Source of the DNA: Pseudoalteromonas distincta
GTDB taxonomy: Bacteria; Pseudomonadota; Gammaproteobacteria; Enterobacterales; Alteromonadaceae
Assembly: GCF_000814675.1 (NCBI RefSeq)
Contig: NZ_JWIG01000001.1
Location: 198,471-262,470, forward strand
DNA: 64,000 nucleotides
Reading direction: 5' to 3'
Shown here piece by piece: positions 1 to 9,058 of the stretch. Each line of letters begins with the position of its first letter. Position 1 is the stretch's first letter. The position numbers and the translations under genes were made by a program. A model generated the notes under the pieces. It was not told the DNA's origin. It saw only the letters and a list, made by a program, of their open reading frames with translations, and made no database searches.

Positions 1-810
1 ATTTGTTTGCGGTGACATAGCTTTGGTTTTTGTATGATCGATATCATTAATAGCCAGATATAACTGGTAATCATGATGTTCGACTTTGCCACAATATTCA
101 GTGCCTCTATCGGTTAGAATACGTAGCATGGGAAGCTCGTACTGTTCGAAGTACGGCAGTACTTTGTCGTTGAGTATGTCAGCCGCAGTAATTGGCGTTT
201 TCGTGGTGTAGAGCTTAGCGAACGCTACTTTGCTGTATGTATCAACGAAGGTTTGTTGGTAGATACGCCCAACGCCTTTGAGATTACCCACGTAAAATGT
301 ATCTTGAGAGCCTAGATAACCTGGGTGAGCCGTTTCAATTTCACCACACGCTTCGTCATCATGTTTTTTCTTTTCAAGCGCAGCTACTTGAGCGTCGGTG
401 AGAATAATACCTTCGTTAGCAACTTTATTTTCTAGTGCCTTGAGACGCTTTTTGAAGTTCTCTAGGTCATGACGTAGCCATATTGAACGAACACCGCTGC
501 CAGAAACGAATACGCCTTGTTTTCTGAGTTCATTACTCGTTCTGTGTTGGCCATGAGCTGGATAATCGACAGCGTATTTAATGACGGCTTGTTCAGTTGC
601 TTCATCAACTCTATTTTTTAAGTTTGGCGCTCTACGACTTTTATCAATTAACGCATCAAGTCCACCGTCTTCGACGAGTTCTTGATATCGATAAAATGTA
701 TCACGGGATACGCCCATCACTTTGCAGGCTCTTGATACGTTGCCAAGTTCTTCTGCAAGATTAAGTAAACCCGCTTTGTGTTTAATAATTGGATTGTTAG
801 TATATAGCAT
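1..810 (-). CDS. IS481-family transposase (partial, C-terminus outside window)
   Basis: An open frame of 270 codons runs from an ATG at 810 to the window edge. The start follows a good Shine-Dalgarno sequence (AGAGGTAA). The N-terminus is a helix-turn-helix of the kind that begins IS481 transposases (NVSRACKVMGVSRDTFYRY), followed by a second HTH-like region (HGQHRTSNELRKQG) and an RNase H-like integrase core. The motif LTDRGTEYCG carries the second catalytic Asp of the DDE triad, and D-TFYVG-LKG-GR with FVDTYSKVAFAKL contains the first Asp region. The third acidic residue is beyond the edge. It should catalyse transposition of the element that interrupts cheA. It looks intact as far as visible. 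Confidence 0.88.
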   Translation of the reverse strand, partial: MLYTNNPIIKHKAGLLNLAEELGNVSRACKVMGVSRDTFYRYQELVEDGGLDALIDKSRRAPNLKNRVDEATEQAVIKYAVDYPAHGQHRTSNELRKQGVFVSGSGVRSIWLRHDLENFKKRLKALENKVANEGIILTDAQVAALEKKKHDDEACGEIETAHPGYLGSQDTFYVGNLKGVGRIYQQTFVDTYSKVAFAKLYTTKTPITAADILNDKVLPYFEQYELPMLRILTDRGTEYCGKVEHHDYQLYLAINDIDHTKTKAMSPQTN

Positions 811-875
811 GAGAGTTACCTCTTATATGTTTTGATTTAAAGATTCGACACCTTTTATCAAAACGGGTAACTCTC
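811..875 (-). promoter_or_regulatory. Candidate RBS-sequestering hairpin in the transposase leader
   Basis: GAGAGTTACC at 811-820 and GGTAACTCTC at 866-875 are perfect 10-bp inverted repeats. A second arm pair, TTTTGAT at 830-836 and ATCAAAA at 857-863, lies inside them in register. In the minus-strand transcript the downstream arm contains the ribosome-binding site immediately before the transposase ATG. Read-through RNA from cheA would carry both arms and fold, whereas a transcript starting inside the loop would not. Protection from external transcription of this type is known for other IS elements; here it is inferred from base pairing only. Confidence 0.5.
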
Positions 876-910
876 ACTTTTTCAAGTTGATGTGTCAGAT
901 CTTGTCTGAA

Positions 911-2554
911 CTAATACAGGTTATATGCTTCGGTGTCAGAAAGTCGACTCGCTTGGTCATGATCGAGTACGCCTTTACTAATTGCAATTTTTTTCAGTTT
1001 CTCAGCATCCATACCTGCACCATCATCTTTGATGGTTAGCAAAATATGGTCGCCCTCTTGAGACGCTGATAAAGTAACATTACCTGTTCTAGACTTACCT
1101 GCAGCTTCACGAACAGCGGGCATTTCAATACCATGGTCAACTGAGTTTCTAACTAAATGCACAAGCGGATCGGCAAGTGCTTCAACTAAGTTTTTATCTA
1201 GATCGGTTTCTTCACCAATAAGTTTTAAATCAATATCTTTATTTAAGCTACGTGCTAAGTCGCGTACAACGCGAGGGAAGCGACCAAATACTTTCTTAAT
1301 TGGTTGCATTCGCGTTTGCATAACCGCACCTTGAATATCCGCAGTCACTACATCTAAGTTAGAGATTGCTTTACCCATCGCTTCACTGTCTGAGTTAGTC
1401 GCTAAACTAACCAAACGATTTCGTACAAGAACTAACTCACCAACCATATTCATAATTTGATCGAGTCGTTTTGTATCTACGCGAACGGTGGTTTCTGCTG
1501 CTGGTGGCGCTGATTTTTTTGGAGCTGCTGCTGGTGGTGCTTTAGCTGCTGGCTTCTCTGGCGCTATTTCAACTGGTTTTGGAGTAGGAGCTTTAGCTGG
1601 CGCAGCTTTTTTTACTGGTTCACTCACTTGTTTAGCTGGCGGTGAAACAGGTTCAGGTTGTTTTGCAGTTGGCGCACTTTCTATCGATTTAGGAGCAGTA
1701 CCTTTACCATGAAGTTCATCAAGAAGCGCTTCAAATTCGTCATCACTAATTTCATCATCTGATGAATTAACTGCATTAGCCGCTGGTGTAGCTGGTTCTA
1801 CAGGTGTTTTATTGGCATTATTTTGTTCAGGTTTGCTAGTAACTTCCCCAAAACTGCCAACACCATGTAACTCATCTAATAAGCTGTCAAATTCATCATC
1901 AGTAATATCACCATTAAAATCACTACTACTTGCTACTGGTTTTTCAACTGCAGGACCTTGTCCTTTACCGTGCAGCTCATCAAGTAAGCTTTCAAATTCG
2001 TCTTCAGTGATTTCATCTATTTCAGCATCGCTAACCGAAGGCGCTCCGCTAAATAGTTCATCAAATGCAAACGGATCTTCATCATCAGCTACTGGTGTAT
2101 CCACCACTTCATTATGAGGTTGTTCAACCTCTATTTGTGAAGAGGCTTCATTGGCTTCGGTTTCTGTTGGAGGTAGACCTAAGATATGAAGAGTATGAAG
2201 TAATTCAGGATCTGCAGGTTCAGGCTTGTCTCTGTTTTGGATAGTCGCAAACATCTCATTAATGGTGTCTAGTGCTTGTAAAATAACATCCATTAACTCT
2301 GAGTTGACTGTTCGCACGCCTTGACGTAGTAAATCAAATACGTTTTCAGCACCGTGACAAGCATCAACAAGTTCTGTCATAGCTAAAAAGCCTGCACCAC
2401 CTTTTACAGTGTGAAAACCTCTAAATATAGCGTTTAGTAACTCGGTATCTTCTGGATTATTTTCCAGCTCAACTAACTGTTCAGATAAAAGCTCTAGGAT
2501 TTCTCCAGCCTCTACAAGAAAGTCTTGTAAAATATCTTCATCGACTTCAAACAT
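911..2554 (-). pseudogene. cheA: Chemotaxis histidine kinase CheA, truncated by IS insertion
   Basis: CheA autophosphorylates and passes phosphate to CheY, controlling flagellar rotation. Visible parts: P1 phosphotransfer domain with the substrate His at residue 48 (FHTVKGGAGF); an acidic linker with three copies of an IT-DEF-SLLDELHG motif (residues 182-197, 217-232, 269-284); a Pro/Ala-rich linker to about 355; P3 dimerisation helices from 357 (VDTKRLDQIMNMVGELV); then part of the P4 ATPase domain with the N box (LVRNSVDHG, 467-475) and G1 box (DDGAGMD, 510-516). The frame ends after DTEAYNL at residue 546, where normal CheA continues into the G2 box and the CheW-like P5 domain. ATP binding and receptor coupling are lost. 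The native part is 919-2554. Confidence 0.93.
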
Positions 2555-2569
2555 GCAGTTACTCTCCTC

Positions 2570-3343
2570 TTAGAAGCCCAAACTTGATAAAAGATCATCA
2601 ACTTCATCTTGATCAGATACAACATCATTACGCGATTTTTTATCAATAATAGGGCCTTCAGGACCTGCTAAAGTTTGTGTGGCAACTGGTTCTTTTATTT
2701 TTTGTTGTTCTACTTTATTCGCGGTGCTGTTACTGTCGTCTTGTTCAGCAAACGCAGTTAAAAGATGAAGTAAACTTTCTTCTACTTCCCTAACAAGTTC
2801 AATAACACGGCGAATAACTTGACCTGTTAAGTCTTGATAGTCTTGAGCCATTAATACATTTGTCATTAAGTTTTGAAGCTCATCAGTCTTATGGTGAGAG
2901 TTGTTCATAAACTTATCGATGCTATGGCAAAGTTGCTTAAACTCACCAAGCTCAATCTCGCGGCTCATTAAACGATCCCATGTCGGTTTGATATGAGATA
3001 TTTCGTCCGCTAACTGTTGGGCTATAGGTAAACTGGCCTCCACTGCATCCATTGTTTTATTAGCCGCATTTTCTGTCATTTCTATAACATAATTAAGCCG
3101 CTTTTTAGCATCTGGAATCGCATCTGTCGTTATATCAGTTAAGCGAGTATCAAGCTCAAAACTTTTAAGGGCTTCGTGCAGTTGACGAGTCAACTTCCCA
3201 ACTTCAGCAAACAATTCAGACTGCTCTTTAGATGCAGCCTCTAAAATCAACTGATTTGCTTTGTCTTGCTCATCATTTTCTAAAAAAACAACGAGCTGAC
3301 GAGCTTGTTCTAACGTTATTTGAGGCGCAGCTGGTGCTGGCAT
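2570..3343 (-). CDS. cheZ: CheY-P phosphatase CheZ
   Basis: CheZ removes phosphate from CheY-P and so resets the chemotaxis signal. It is a long helical hairpin protein; the catalytic signature DLTGQ lies in AQDYQDLTGQVIRRVIELV near the C-terminal side of the hairpin, and the C-terminal tail DEVDDLLSSLGF is the CheY-binding peptide. The frame is open from 3361 (MMGERL), overlapping the cheY stop as TAATG, but the ATG at 3343 is preceded by a strong GGGGGAGAGG sequence and gives the usual MPAPAAPQ start, so I chose it. It lies between cheY and cheA in the chemotaxis part of the operon. With cheA broken there should be little CheY-P for it to act on. Confidence 0.93.
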   Translation of the reverse strand: MPAPAAPQITLEQARQLVVFLENDEQDKANQLILEAASKEQSELFAEVGKLTRQLHEALKSFELDTRLTDITTDAIPDAKKRLNYVIEMTENAANKTMDAVEASLPIAQQLADEISHIKPTWDRLMSREIELGEFKQLCHSIDKFMNNSHHKTDELQNLMTNVLMAQDYQDLTGQVIRRVIELVREVEESLLHLLTAFAEQDDSNSTANKVEQQKIKEPVATQTLAGPEGPIIDKKSRNDVVSDQDEVDDLLSSLGF

Positions 3344-3360
3344 AAGCCTCTCCCCCATCA

Positions 3361-3744
3361 TTAGCCTAAGCGTTCAAATACTTTTTCTAATTTAGTTTTT
3401 AATGTTCCAGCCGTAAATGGCTTAACAATATAACCATTCACGCCAGCTTGCGCTGCAGCTATTATTTGTTCTTTTTTAGCTTCTGCCGTTACCATTAATA
3501 CAGGGATATGTTTTAACTTCTCGTCTGCACGTATTGCTCTTAAAAGATCAATACCCTGCATTCCAGGCATATTCCAATCCGTAACTACAAAATCAAACAC
3601 TTGATTTTGCAACATAGGCAAAGCTGTAGACCCATCATCAGCTTCTTGAACGTTAGTGAAACCTAAGTCACGTAACAGGTTTTTTATAATGCGTCTCATC
3701 GTTGAAAAATCATCAACTACAAGAATTTTCATGTTTTTATCCAA
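3361..3744 (-). CDS. cheY: Chemotaxis response regulator CheY
   Basis: A single-domain receiver of 127 residues that binds FliM when phosphorylated and changes motor rotation. All receiver residues are present: acidic pair D11/D12 (VVDDFS), phospho-acceptor D56 (VTDWNMPG), switch T86 (MVTAEA), the aromatic Y105 and K108 (IVKPF). The WNMPGM and AEAKKE segments are typical of flagellar CheY rather than of a transcriptional regulator, and there is no output domain. It sits directly upstream of cheZ and downstream of fliA, the normal order in polar-flagellum clusters. It is probably transcribed with flhA-flhF-flhG-fliA. Confidence 0.96.
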   Translation of the reverse strand: MDKNMKILVVDDFSTMRRIIKNLLRDLGFTNVQEADDGSTALPMLQNQVFDFVVTDWNMPGMQGIDLLRAIRADEKLKHIPVLMVTAEAKKEQIIAAAQAGVNGYIVKPFTAGTLKTKLEKVFERLG

Positions 3745-3784
3745 AACATCCCCCAGTGAGGTATTAACCTTTGTTTACTTACTA

Positions 3785-4519
3785 CTAATTTATCCAGTCA
3801 TTGATTTTAGCTTTAAGCTTAATCATCGCCTGACCATGTATCTGACTTACACGCGATTCACTTACATCGAGTATATGTCCTATTTCTTTTAAATTCATTT
3901 CATCGTTATAGTACAAAGAAAGCACCATTGCATCACGCTCTGGTAATGACTTAATTGCACTTAGCAAAGACTCATTAAACCTATCATTTTTAACATTATT
4001 AAAAGGTTTATCTTGTGCTAAATCTTGGCCTACGGGAGTAATAACATCCTCATCTACACCAAGGTCTTCAATGCCTAATATTTTACTCGTATTCGCATCA
4101 TTTAAAATATGATGGTACTCATTGAGCGAAATTTCAAGTTTTTCAGCAACTTCTGTATCCGTTGGTTCGCGATTCAGACTACTTTCGAGCTCAGTAATTG
4201 CTTCTGCAACTTGCCTGTTTTTACGGTGAACTGAACGAGGAGCCCAATCACCACGGCGCATTTCATCAAGCATAGCACCGCGAATACGAATACCGGCAAA
4301 AGTTTCAAAGCTTGCGCCTTTTGTTGCGTCAAAGTTTTTCGAAGCTTCTATTAAACCTATCATTCCTGATTGAATTAAATCATCAAGTTGAACGCTAGGT
4401 GGTAATCGAGCAATTAGATGACATGCCACTTTTTTAACAAGTGATGCATGCTTCTCAACAATCACATTTAAATTTTGTGTTGATTGATATCCCATAGCTC
4501 TATTCACCAGTGTTGTCAT
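3785..4519 (-). CDS. fliA: Flagellar sigma-28 factor FliA
   Basis: FliA directs RNA polymerase to late flagellar promoters (TAAA-N15-GCCGATAA) and is inhibited by FlgM. The protein has 244 residues, the family's usual size. Region 2 is visible as LIARLPPSVQLDDLIQSGMIGLIEA and the following ASFETFAGIRIRGAMLDEMR; region 4 ends in a helix-turn-helix (LKEIGHILDVSESRVSQIH). The start at 4519 is two bases after the flhG stop, so the genes are translationally linked. Sites matching its consensus occur in this window before flgM and one flagellin gene, and a weaker one before fliS. Confidence 0.97.
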   Translation of the reverse strand: MTTLVNRAMGYQSTQNLNVIVEKHASLVKKVACHLIARLPPSVQLDDLIQSGMIGLIEASKNFDATKGASFETFAGIRIRGAMLDEMRRGDWAPRSVHRKNRQVAEAITELESSLNREPTDTEVAEKLEISLNEYHHILNDANTSKILGIEDLGVDEDVITPVGQDLAQDKPFNNVKNDRFNESLLSAIKSLPERDAMVLSLYYNDEMNLKEIGHILDVSESRVSQIHGQAMIKLKAKINDWIN

Positions 4520-4521
4520 AA

Positions 4522-5382
4522 TTAACCGTTTACTAGTTTCTCAATGAAAAACTCTAAATGCCCAGATGGTTGGTTGGGTATTGGCCATTTAACTGCTTTT
4601 GTTGCCAGCGTTTTAAACGCAAGAGCGGCTGGCGAATTTGGAAAGAGCTCTACTATTACTTTTTGACGACGTGTTGCTTTGCGCATATTTTCATCATAAG
4701 GAACCGTTGCTACTAGCTCCATTGATACATCTAAAAAGCGGTCGGTAACTTTAGATAGCTTTGCAAACAATTCAGTGCCTTCACGCATACTGCGAACCAT
4801 ATTGGCAACAATTTTAAATTTATAAACGCCGTGCTCACGACTTAATACTTTAATAAGTGCGTAAGCGTCGGTGATTGATGTCGGCTCATCGCATACCACA
4901 ACCATTACATCTTGCGCTGCACGCGAGAAGCTCAGTACCATGTCTGAAATACCAGCAGCTGTATCTACAATTAAAATATCAAATTCGGTATTCAATTCGC
5001 TAAACGCACGAATTAGCCCAGCATGCTCAGATGGTGATAATTCAACCATACTTTGCGAACCCGATGTAGCGGGTACAATTTTAATTCCTGCAGGGCCTTC
5101 AACTAAAATTTCATCAAGCTCACATTCACCAGACAACACATGTGACAAGTTACGCTCTACACGTAAACCAAGCATCACATCACAGTTTGCTAAACCCAAG
5201 TCAGCATCCAGCACTAATACTCGATTACCTTGCTGCCCAAGTGCAATAGCTGTATTTAGAGAAACATTTGTTTTCCCTACTCCACCTTTACCACCGGTTA
5301 CAGCGATAACTTTTACGCCGTTGTTATTGTTTTGACTCATTTTGCGCAGGCCGCTTGCTTGATCTAATACTGTGTTAATCAT
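4522..5382 (-). CDS. flhG: MinD-like ATPase FlhG (FleN), flagellar number regulator
   Basis: FlhG limits the number of polar flagella, working against FlhF and FlrA. The 286-residue protein has a deviant Walker A typical of ParA/MinD proteins (TGGKGGVGKTN, residues 29-39), LDADLGLANCD as switch I, and VDTAAGISDMV as switch II. The N-terminus contains DQASGLR at residues 7-13, a match to the DQAxxLR motif through which FlhG activates the FlhF GTPase; this supports the start at 5382 rather than a later Met. That start overlaps the end of flhF by 8 bp. A C-terminal amphipathic membrane-targeting helix is plausible (EFFIEKLVNG). Confidence 0.95.
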   Translation of the reverse strand: MINTVLDQASGLRKMSQNNNNGVKVIAVTGGKGGVGKTNVSLNTAIALGQQGNRVLVLDADLGLANCDVMLGLRVERNLSHVLSGECELDEILVEGPAGIKIVPATSGSQSMVELSPSEHAGLIRAFSELNTEFDILIVDTAAGISDMVLSFSRAAQDVMVVVCDEPTSITDAYALIKVLSREHGVYKFKIVANMVRSMREGTELFAKLSKVTDRFLDVSMELVATVPYDENMRKATRRQKVIVELFPNSPAALAFKTLATKAVKWPIPNQPSGHLEFFIEKLVNG

Positions 5383-6853
5383 ACATCCCTACTGTGCTTG
5401 GCGCCACTGATTGGTGCCTTGAATGTTGTTCTTTTGTTCTTTTTAAATATAATTGCTCAGCCTTTTTAACTAGTTTCTCAGCATTTGCAACACGAATATC
5501 CTCTGGTACTCGTTGACCATTAGTAAGATACCCTATTGGAAGGCGATTTTGAATCGCAATACTAATAATCTCACCCAAACTTAATGATTCGTCTAACTTA
5601 GTGAAAATACAGCCACTTAACTGTACTTTTTTAAAGTGGCGTACAGTTTCTTGCAATACATTAATCTGTGCTGTCGCGCTAAGTACTAAGTAGCTGCGAA
5701 TATCTACACGTTGGTTACGCATTAACGTGTTTAATTGCTCAGTTAAACGTAAATCTCGCTGGCTCATACCTGCTGTGTCAATTAATACTAGACGTTTATT
5801 TCGTAAATGATATAAAACTTCAGCTAATTCATTAGCATCTTTAACTTGCTTCACACCACAACCAATAATACGACCATATGTTGCAAGTTGTTCATAAGCA
5901 CCAATTCTGTATGTATCAGTGGTTATTAACGCCACTTTATCGGCGCCATATTTTTGTGCGCCTAGAGCTGCAAGCTTAGCAACAGTCGTTGTTTTACCCA
6001 CACCTGTTGGACCCACTAACGCATATACACCACCTTGGCGAAGTATTTCATTATTGGTTGTTTGCATTTGATCTTCGACCATAGTTAACAATGCTTTCCA
6101 ACCTTGCTTACGAGACACATCATCAGGTACAAAACATGCCATTTGCTGTGCTACTTCTTTATCAATACCCATACCGACTAAACGGTCAACCATACAAGCG
6201 CGTGTTGGATCGCGACGCGCCATATCTTGTTGCATCAAGCCTGATACTTGGTGTTCTAATAATTGACGAATTGCGTTCATTTCTTCACGCATTGTTGTCA
6301 TTTCTTCGCTTTCATTATTAGGTGCTTGTTGGCGAGTGGTTACTGGGCTATCTAAATCATCAAAGTCGCGGTCTAAATCAAAACCTAAGCTATCCGCTTG
6401 AGTTTGTGGACGAACTGGCGCAGCAGCTTTAGGAGCAAACATATTTTTAGTACGCTGCCCCATATCAGGTTCTTGATAGTTATCAGTAGTATCAATACCC
6501 GATTGTGAAAACATTGATGCAAGCTCAGGAGAACGAGGACGCGGTGATTGACGCTCTAATAATGCTTGTAGGCTGTCAGCAACTTTTGCTTGAGGCTCAG
6601 GCTTGGCACGCTGTGGCTCTGGTTTTACAAAATTATGCATGCTTTGTTGTGGCGCCTGAGTACGCGGCTCTGCAGGGCGTTGTGGTTGCGCTGCTACTTT
6701 AGGGGCTGCTTTGTCATAATCAACTGCCGCTACAATTTCTACACCGTTAGCCAGTTTTTTATTTGACATAATAACCGCATCAACACCTAACTCATCTTTA
6801 ACTTCTTTAAGTGCTGTGCGCATATCTTTAGCAAAAAAACGTTTAATTTTCAT
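5375..6853 (-). CDS. flhF: SRP-type GTPase FlhF, polar placement of the flagellum
   Basis: FlhF marks the cell pole for flagellar assembly. The 492-residue protein has the family layout: a basic N-terminal B domain, a long low-complexity Pro/Gln-rich stretch (about 50-200), then the NG GTPase domain. GTPase motifs are visible: G1 GPTGVGKTT (281-289), DTYRIGAYEQL (313-323), G3 DTAG (359-362) and G4 TKLDE (418-422). It lies between flhA and flhG, overlapping flhG. The start is the ATG giving MKIKRFFAKDMR, the typical FlhF N-terminus. Confidence 0.96.
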   Translation of the reverse strand: MKIKRFFAKDMRTALKEVKDELGVDAVIMSNKKLANGVEIVAAVDYDKAAPKVAAQPQRPAEPRTQAPQQSMHNFVKPEPQRAKPEPQAKVADSLQALLERQSPRPRSPELASMFSQSGIDTTDNYQEPDMGQRTKNMFAPKAAAPVRPQTQADSLGFDLDRDFDDLDSPVTTRQQAPNNESEEMTTMREEMNAIRQLLEHQVSGLMQQDMARRDPTRACMVDRLVGMGIDKEVAQQMACFVPDDVSRKQGWKALLTMVEDQMQTTNNEILRQGGVYALVGPTGVGKTTTVAKLAALGAQKYGADKVALITTDTYRIGAYEQLATYGRIIGCGVKQVKDANELAEVLYHLRNKRLVLIDTAGMSQRDLRLTEQLNTLMRNQRVDIRSYLVLSATAQINVLQETVRHFKKVQLSGCIFTKLDESLSLGEIISIAIQNRLPIGYLTNGQRVPEDIRVANAEKLVKKAEQLYLKRTKEQHSRHQSVAPSTVGMYD

Positions 6854-6874
6854 GATTCAACCCCTGTTAAAATC

Positions 6875-8986
6875 TTATTGTTGGCCTACCGAGCTTACAA
6901 TTTTGATCTGTCTTTCGTCTGGTACCTCTTGATAAGACATCACTCTCAATCCTGGAATGGTGTACTTAACAAAACGAGATAACACAGTGCGTAACATTCC
7001 TGACGTTAGCAATATAGAAGGTTCGCCGGCCATTTCTTGATTTTGATGCGCTTGTGTCAATGACACTTGAAGTCGCTCTGCAAGTCCTGGCTCAATACCG
7101 GCACCTTCATCGCCTGCATTTTGTAATGACTGATGCAACATCTGTTCCAACTCAGGCGCCAAGGTTATGACAGGGATTTCTGATGACATTCCCACCGCAT
7201 CTTGAACAATTAATCTACGCAGTGAAATACGCACTGCAGCCGTTAATACATCAGGGTCTTGACTACGTGGGCCATACTCAACAAGGGTTTGAACAATTGA
7301 GCGCATATCGCGAATAGCCACGCCTTCATTTAATAAATTTTGTAGTACTTTTACAATAGCAGTTAATGGCAATACATCAGGTACTAGTCCTTCCACTAAG
7401 CGAGGATGGCTTTTAGCAAGCATATCAAGTAGGTTTTGAACTTCTTCATGCCCTAGTAATAACGCTGCACTGTTAGTTAATAACTGGCTAATATGAGTGG
7501 CAACTACCGTGGCTGAATCTACAACGGTATAACCTAGTGATTGTGCTTCATCTTTTTGATCTGGCTTGATCCATACTGCATCAAGGCCAAACGCAGGATC
7601 TTTTGTTTCAACCCCTTTAATTGGACCAAATACTTGTCCTGGGTTAATCGCTAGCTCGTCGCCATGCTTAAGCTCGCTTTCACCGGTTGAAACCCCCATT
7701 AGTGTTATTCTGTAAGCGTTAGGGTCAAGCTCTAAGTTGTCGCGTATATGTACCGGCGGCACTAAAAAACCAAGCTCTTGAGAAAGCTTTTTACGCACCC
7801 CCTTAATACGATTAAGTAGCTCACCACCTTGTGATTGGTCCACTAACGGAATTAATCTATAACCGACTTCTAAGCCAATTACATCAACCTGCTGAACGTC
7901 ATCCCAGCCTAGTTCTTTTTGTTCTTGTTTATTAGCAACACCCGTTGCAACGCTTCCGCCATTAGCGGCCTCTTCAGCTTCTGCCGCAGCAGCTTTTAAT
8001 TTACTTTGCTGTGTGTAGTAAGCTAAGTAACCCAGTAACGCACCTAAACTTAAAAAAGCAATATGCGGCATACCAGGCACTAAGCCCATGATGATCAAAA
8101 TACCAGATGCAATAAAGAGTGACTTTTCGTTGCCTAGTTGTTTCTTAAATTGGTCCCCCATATTGAGCGACTCATTTTGGCGTGTTACAACAATCGCGGT
8201 ACCAATTGAAAGCAGTAAAGAAGGGAGTTGAGCAACTAAGCCATCGCCAATGGTAAGTAATGTATATACTTCCATTGCATTGCCAAAACTCAAATTGTGC
8301 TGGATCATACCTACAAATAAACCACCAACAATATTGATGATTAGTATAACAATACCTGCAATCGCATCGCCTTTTACAAATTTACTCGCACCATCCATTG
8401 AGCCGTAAAAATCAGCTTCGCGAGTTACTTCCTCACGGCGGTCACGCGCTTGTTCTGCGCTGATAAAGCCTGCGTTCAAATCGGCGTCAATTGCCATTTG
8501 TTTACCCGGCATTGCATCAAGGGTGAAACGCGCAGATACCTCAGAAATACGACCAGCACCTTTAGTAATTACTACAAAGTTAATAATGATCAGGATTAAA
8601 AACACAACCAAACCAACAGCGTAGTTACCACCAATAACAACTGAGCCAAACGCTTCAATTACTTTACCGGCAGAATCACCACCATTATGGCCTTCAAGTA
8701 ATACAACTCGAGTACTGGCAACGTTAAGTGCTAAGCGCATAATTGTAGCGATTAGTAATACAGAGGGGAAAATACCAAATTCAACTGGCTTCATCGTGTA
8801 AACAGTTACAAGTAAAACCACTAACGCGAGAGCAATATTAAACGAGAAAAGGATATCGAGTAAAAATGGCGGTAGTGGTAAAATCACCATTCCCAAGGCA
8901 GCAAGCACAAGCAAAGGAGTACCTACTCCTTTGGCATAGTCTTTTTTGTCTCTGTTAAGTTGTTGTAATACCGCTTTAAAACTCAT
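6875..8986 (-). CDS. flhA: Flagellar type III export protein FlhA
   Basis: FlhA is the large inner-membrane subunit of the flagellar export gate and forms a nonameric ring whose cytoplasmic domain receives substrates and chaperones. At 703 residues it has the usual size. The N-terminal half has about eight hydrophobic segments; between them lies the FHIPEP signature region (GRISEVSARFTLDAMPGKQM, continuing DADLNAG). The C-terminal half is a soluble domain with GYRLIPLVD and the late VVLPDVLPLTA-type region. It is the first gene of an operon running to cheA, with a 72-bp gap after flhB that contains a sigma-54 element. Confidence 0.97.
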   Translation of the reverse strand: MSFKAVLQQLNRDKKDYAKGVGTPLLVLAALGMVILPLPPFLLDILFSFNIALALVVLLVTVYTMKPVEFGIFPSVLLIATIMRLALNVASTRVVLLEGHNGGDSAGKVIEAFGSVVIGGNYAVGLVVFLILIIINFVVITKGAGRISEVSARFTLDAMPGKQMAIDADLNAGFISAEQARDRREEVTREADFYGSMDGASKFVKGDAIAGIVILIINIVGGLFVGMIQHNLSFGNAMEVYTLLTIGDGLVAQLPSLLLSIGTAIVVTRQNESLNMGDQFKKQLGNEKSLFIASGILIIMGLVPGMPHIAFLSLGALLGYLAYYTQQSKLKAAAAEAEEAANGGSVATGVANKQEQKELGWDDVQQVDVIGLEVGYRLIPLVDQSQGGELLNRIKGVRKKLSQELGFLVPPVHIRDNLELDPNAYRITLMGVSTGESELKHGDELAINPGQVFGPIKGVETKDPAFGLDAVWIKPDQKDEAQSLGYTVVDSATVVATHISQLLTNSAALLLGHEEVQNLLDMLAKSHPRLVEGLVPDVLPLTAIVKVLQNLLNEGVAIRDMRSIVQTLVEYGPRSQDPDVLTAAVRISLRRLIVQDAVGMSSEIPVITLAPELEQMLHQSLQNAGDEGAGIEPGLAERLQVSLTQAHQNQEMAGEPSILLTSGMLRTVLSRFVKYTIPGLRVMSYQEVPDERQIKIVSSVGQQ

Positions 8987-9024
8987 AATTCTACAATTTC
9001 AAAAAATTGACACTACGTAGAATT

Positions 9025-9040
9025 TGCAATAACTATTCCA
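9025..9040 (-). promoter_or_regulatory. Sigma-54 promoter for flhA-flhF-flhG-fliA-cheYZA
   Basis: The minus strand reads TGGAATAGTTATTGCA: GG and GC are separated by exactly 10 bases, as sigma-54 requires, and the -12 element TTGCA is exact. It sits about 40 bp before the flhA start in the flhB-flhA gap. In Vibrio and related polar systems this operon is class II and depends on FlrA, which fits. Confidence 0.6.
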
Positions 9041-9058
9041 AGTTACTCAGTTAACGGT

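Larger units (their letters stand above)
1..918 (-). mobile_element. IS481-family insertion sequence, partial (runs off left edge), inserted in cheA
   Basis: The cheA reading frame stops abruptly at 911-919 where non-flagellar DNA begins. The inferred element tip is TGTATTAGTTCAGACAAG, read on the minus strand from position 918; a TGT terminus and a TCAGACAAGATCTGACA-like inverted repeat fit IS481-family ends. One transposase gene fills 1-810. The other end lies outside the window, so target duplication and full length cannot be seen. The element points the same way as cheA. The exact boundary is inferred from where similarity to the CheA consensus breaks off. Confidence 0.8.

Noticed and set aside
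1488..2117. Plus-strand frames opposite cheA
   Set aside because: They are shadows of the Ala/Pro-rich and acidic repeat part of cheA with no independent support.
3656..3892. Small plus-strand frame across the cheY-fliA junction
   Set aside because: It overlaps two certain genes in antisense and has no start signal or known domain.
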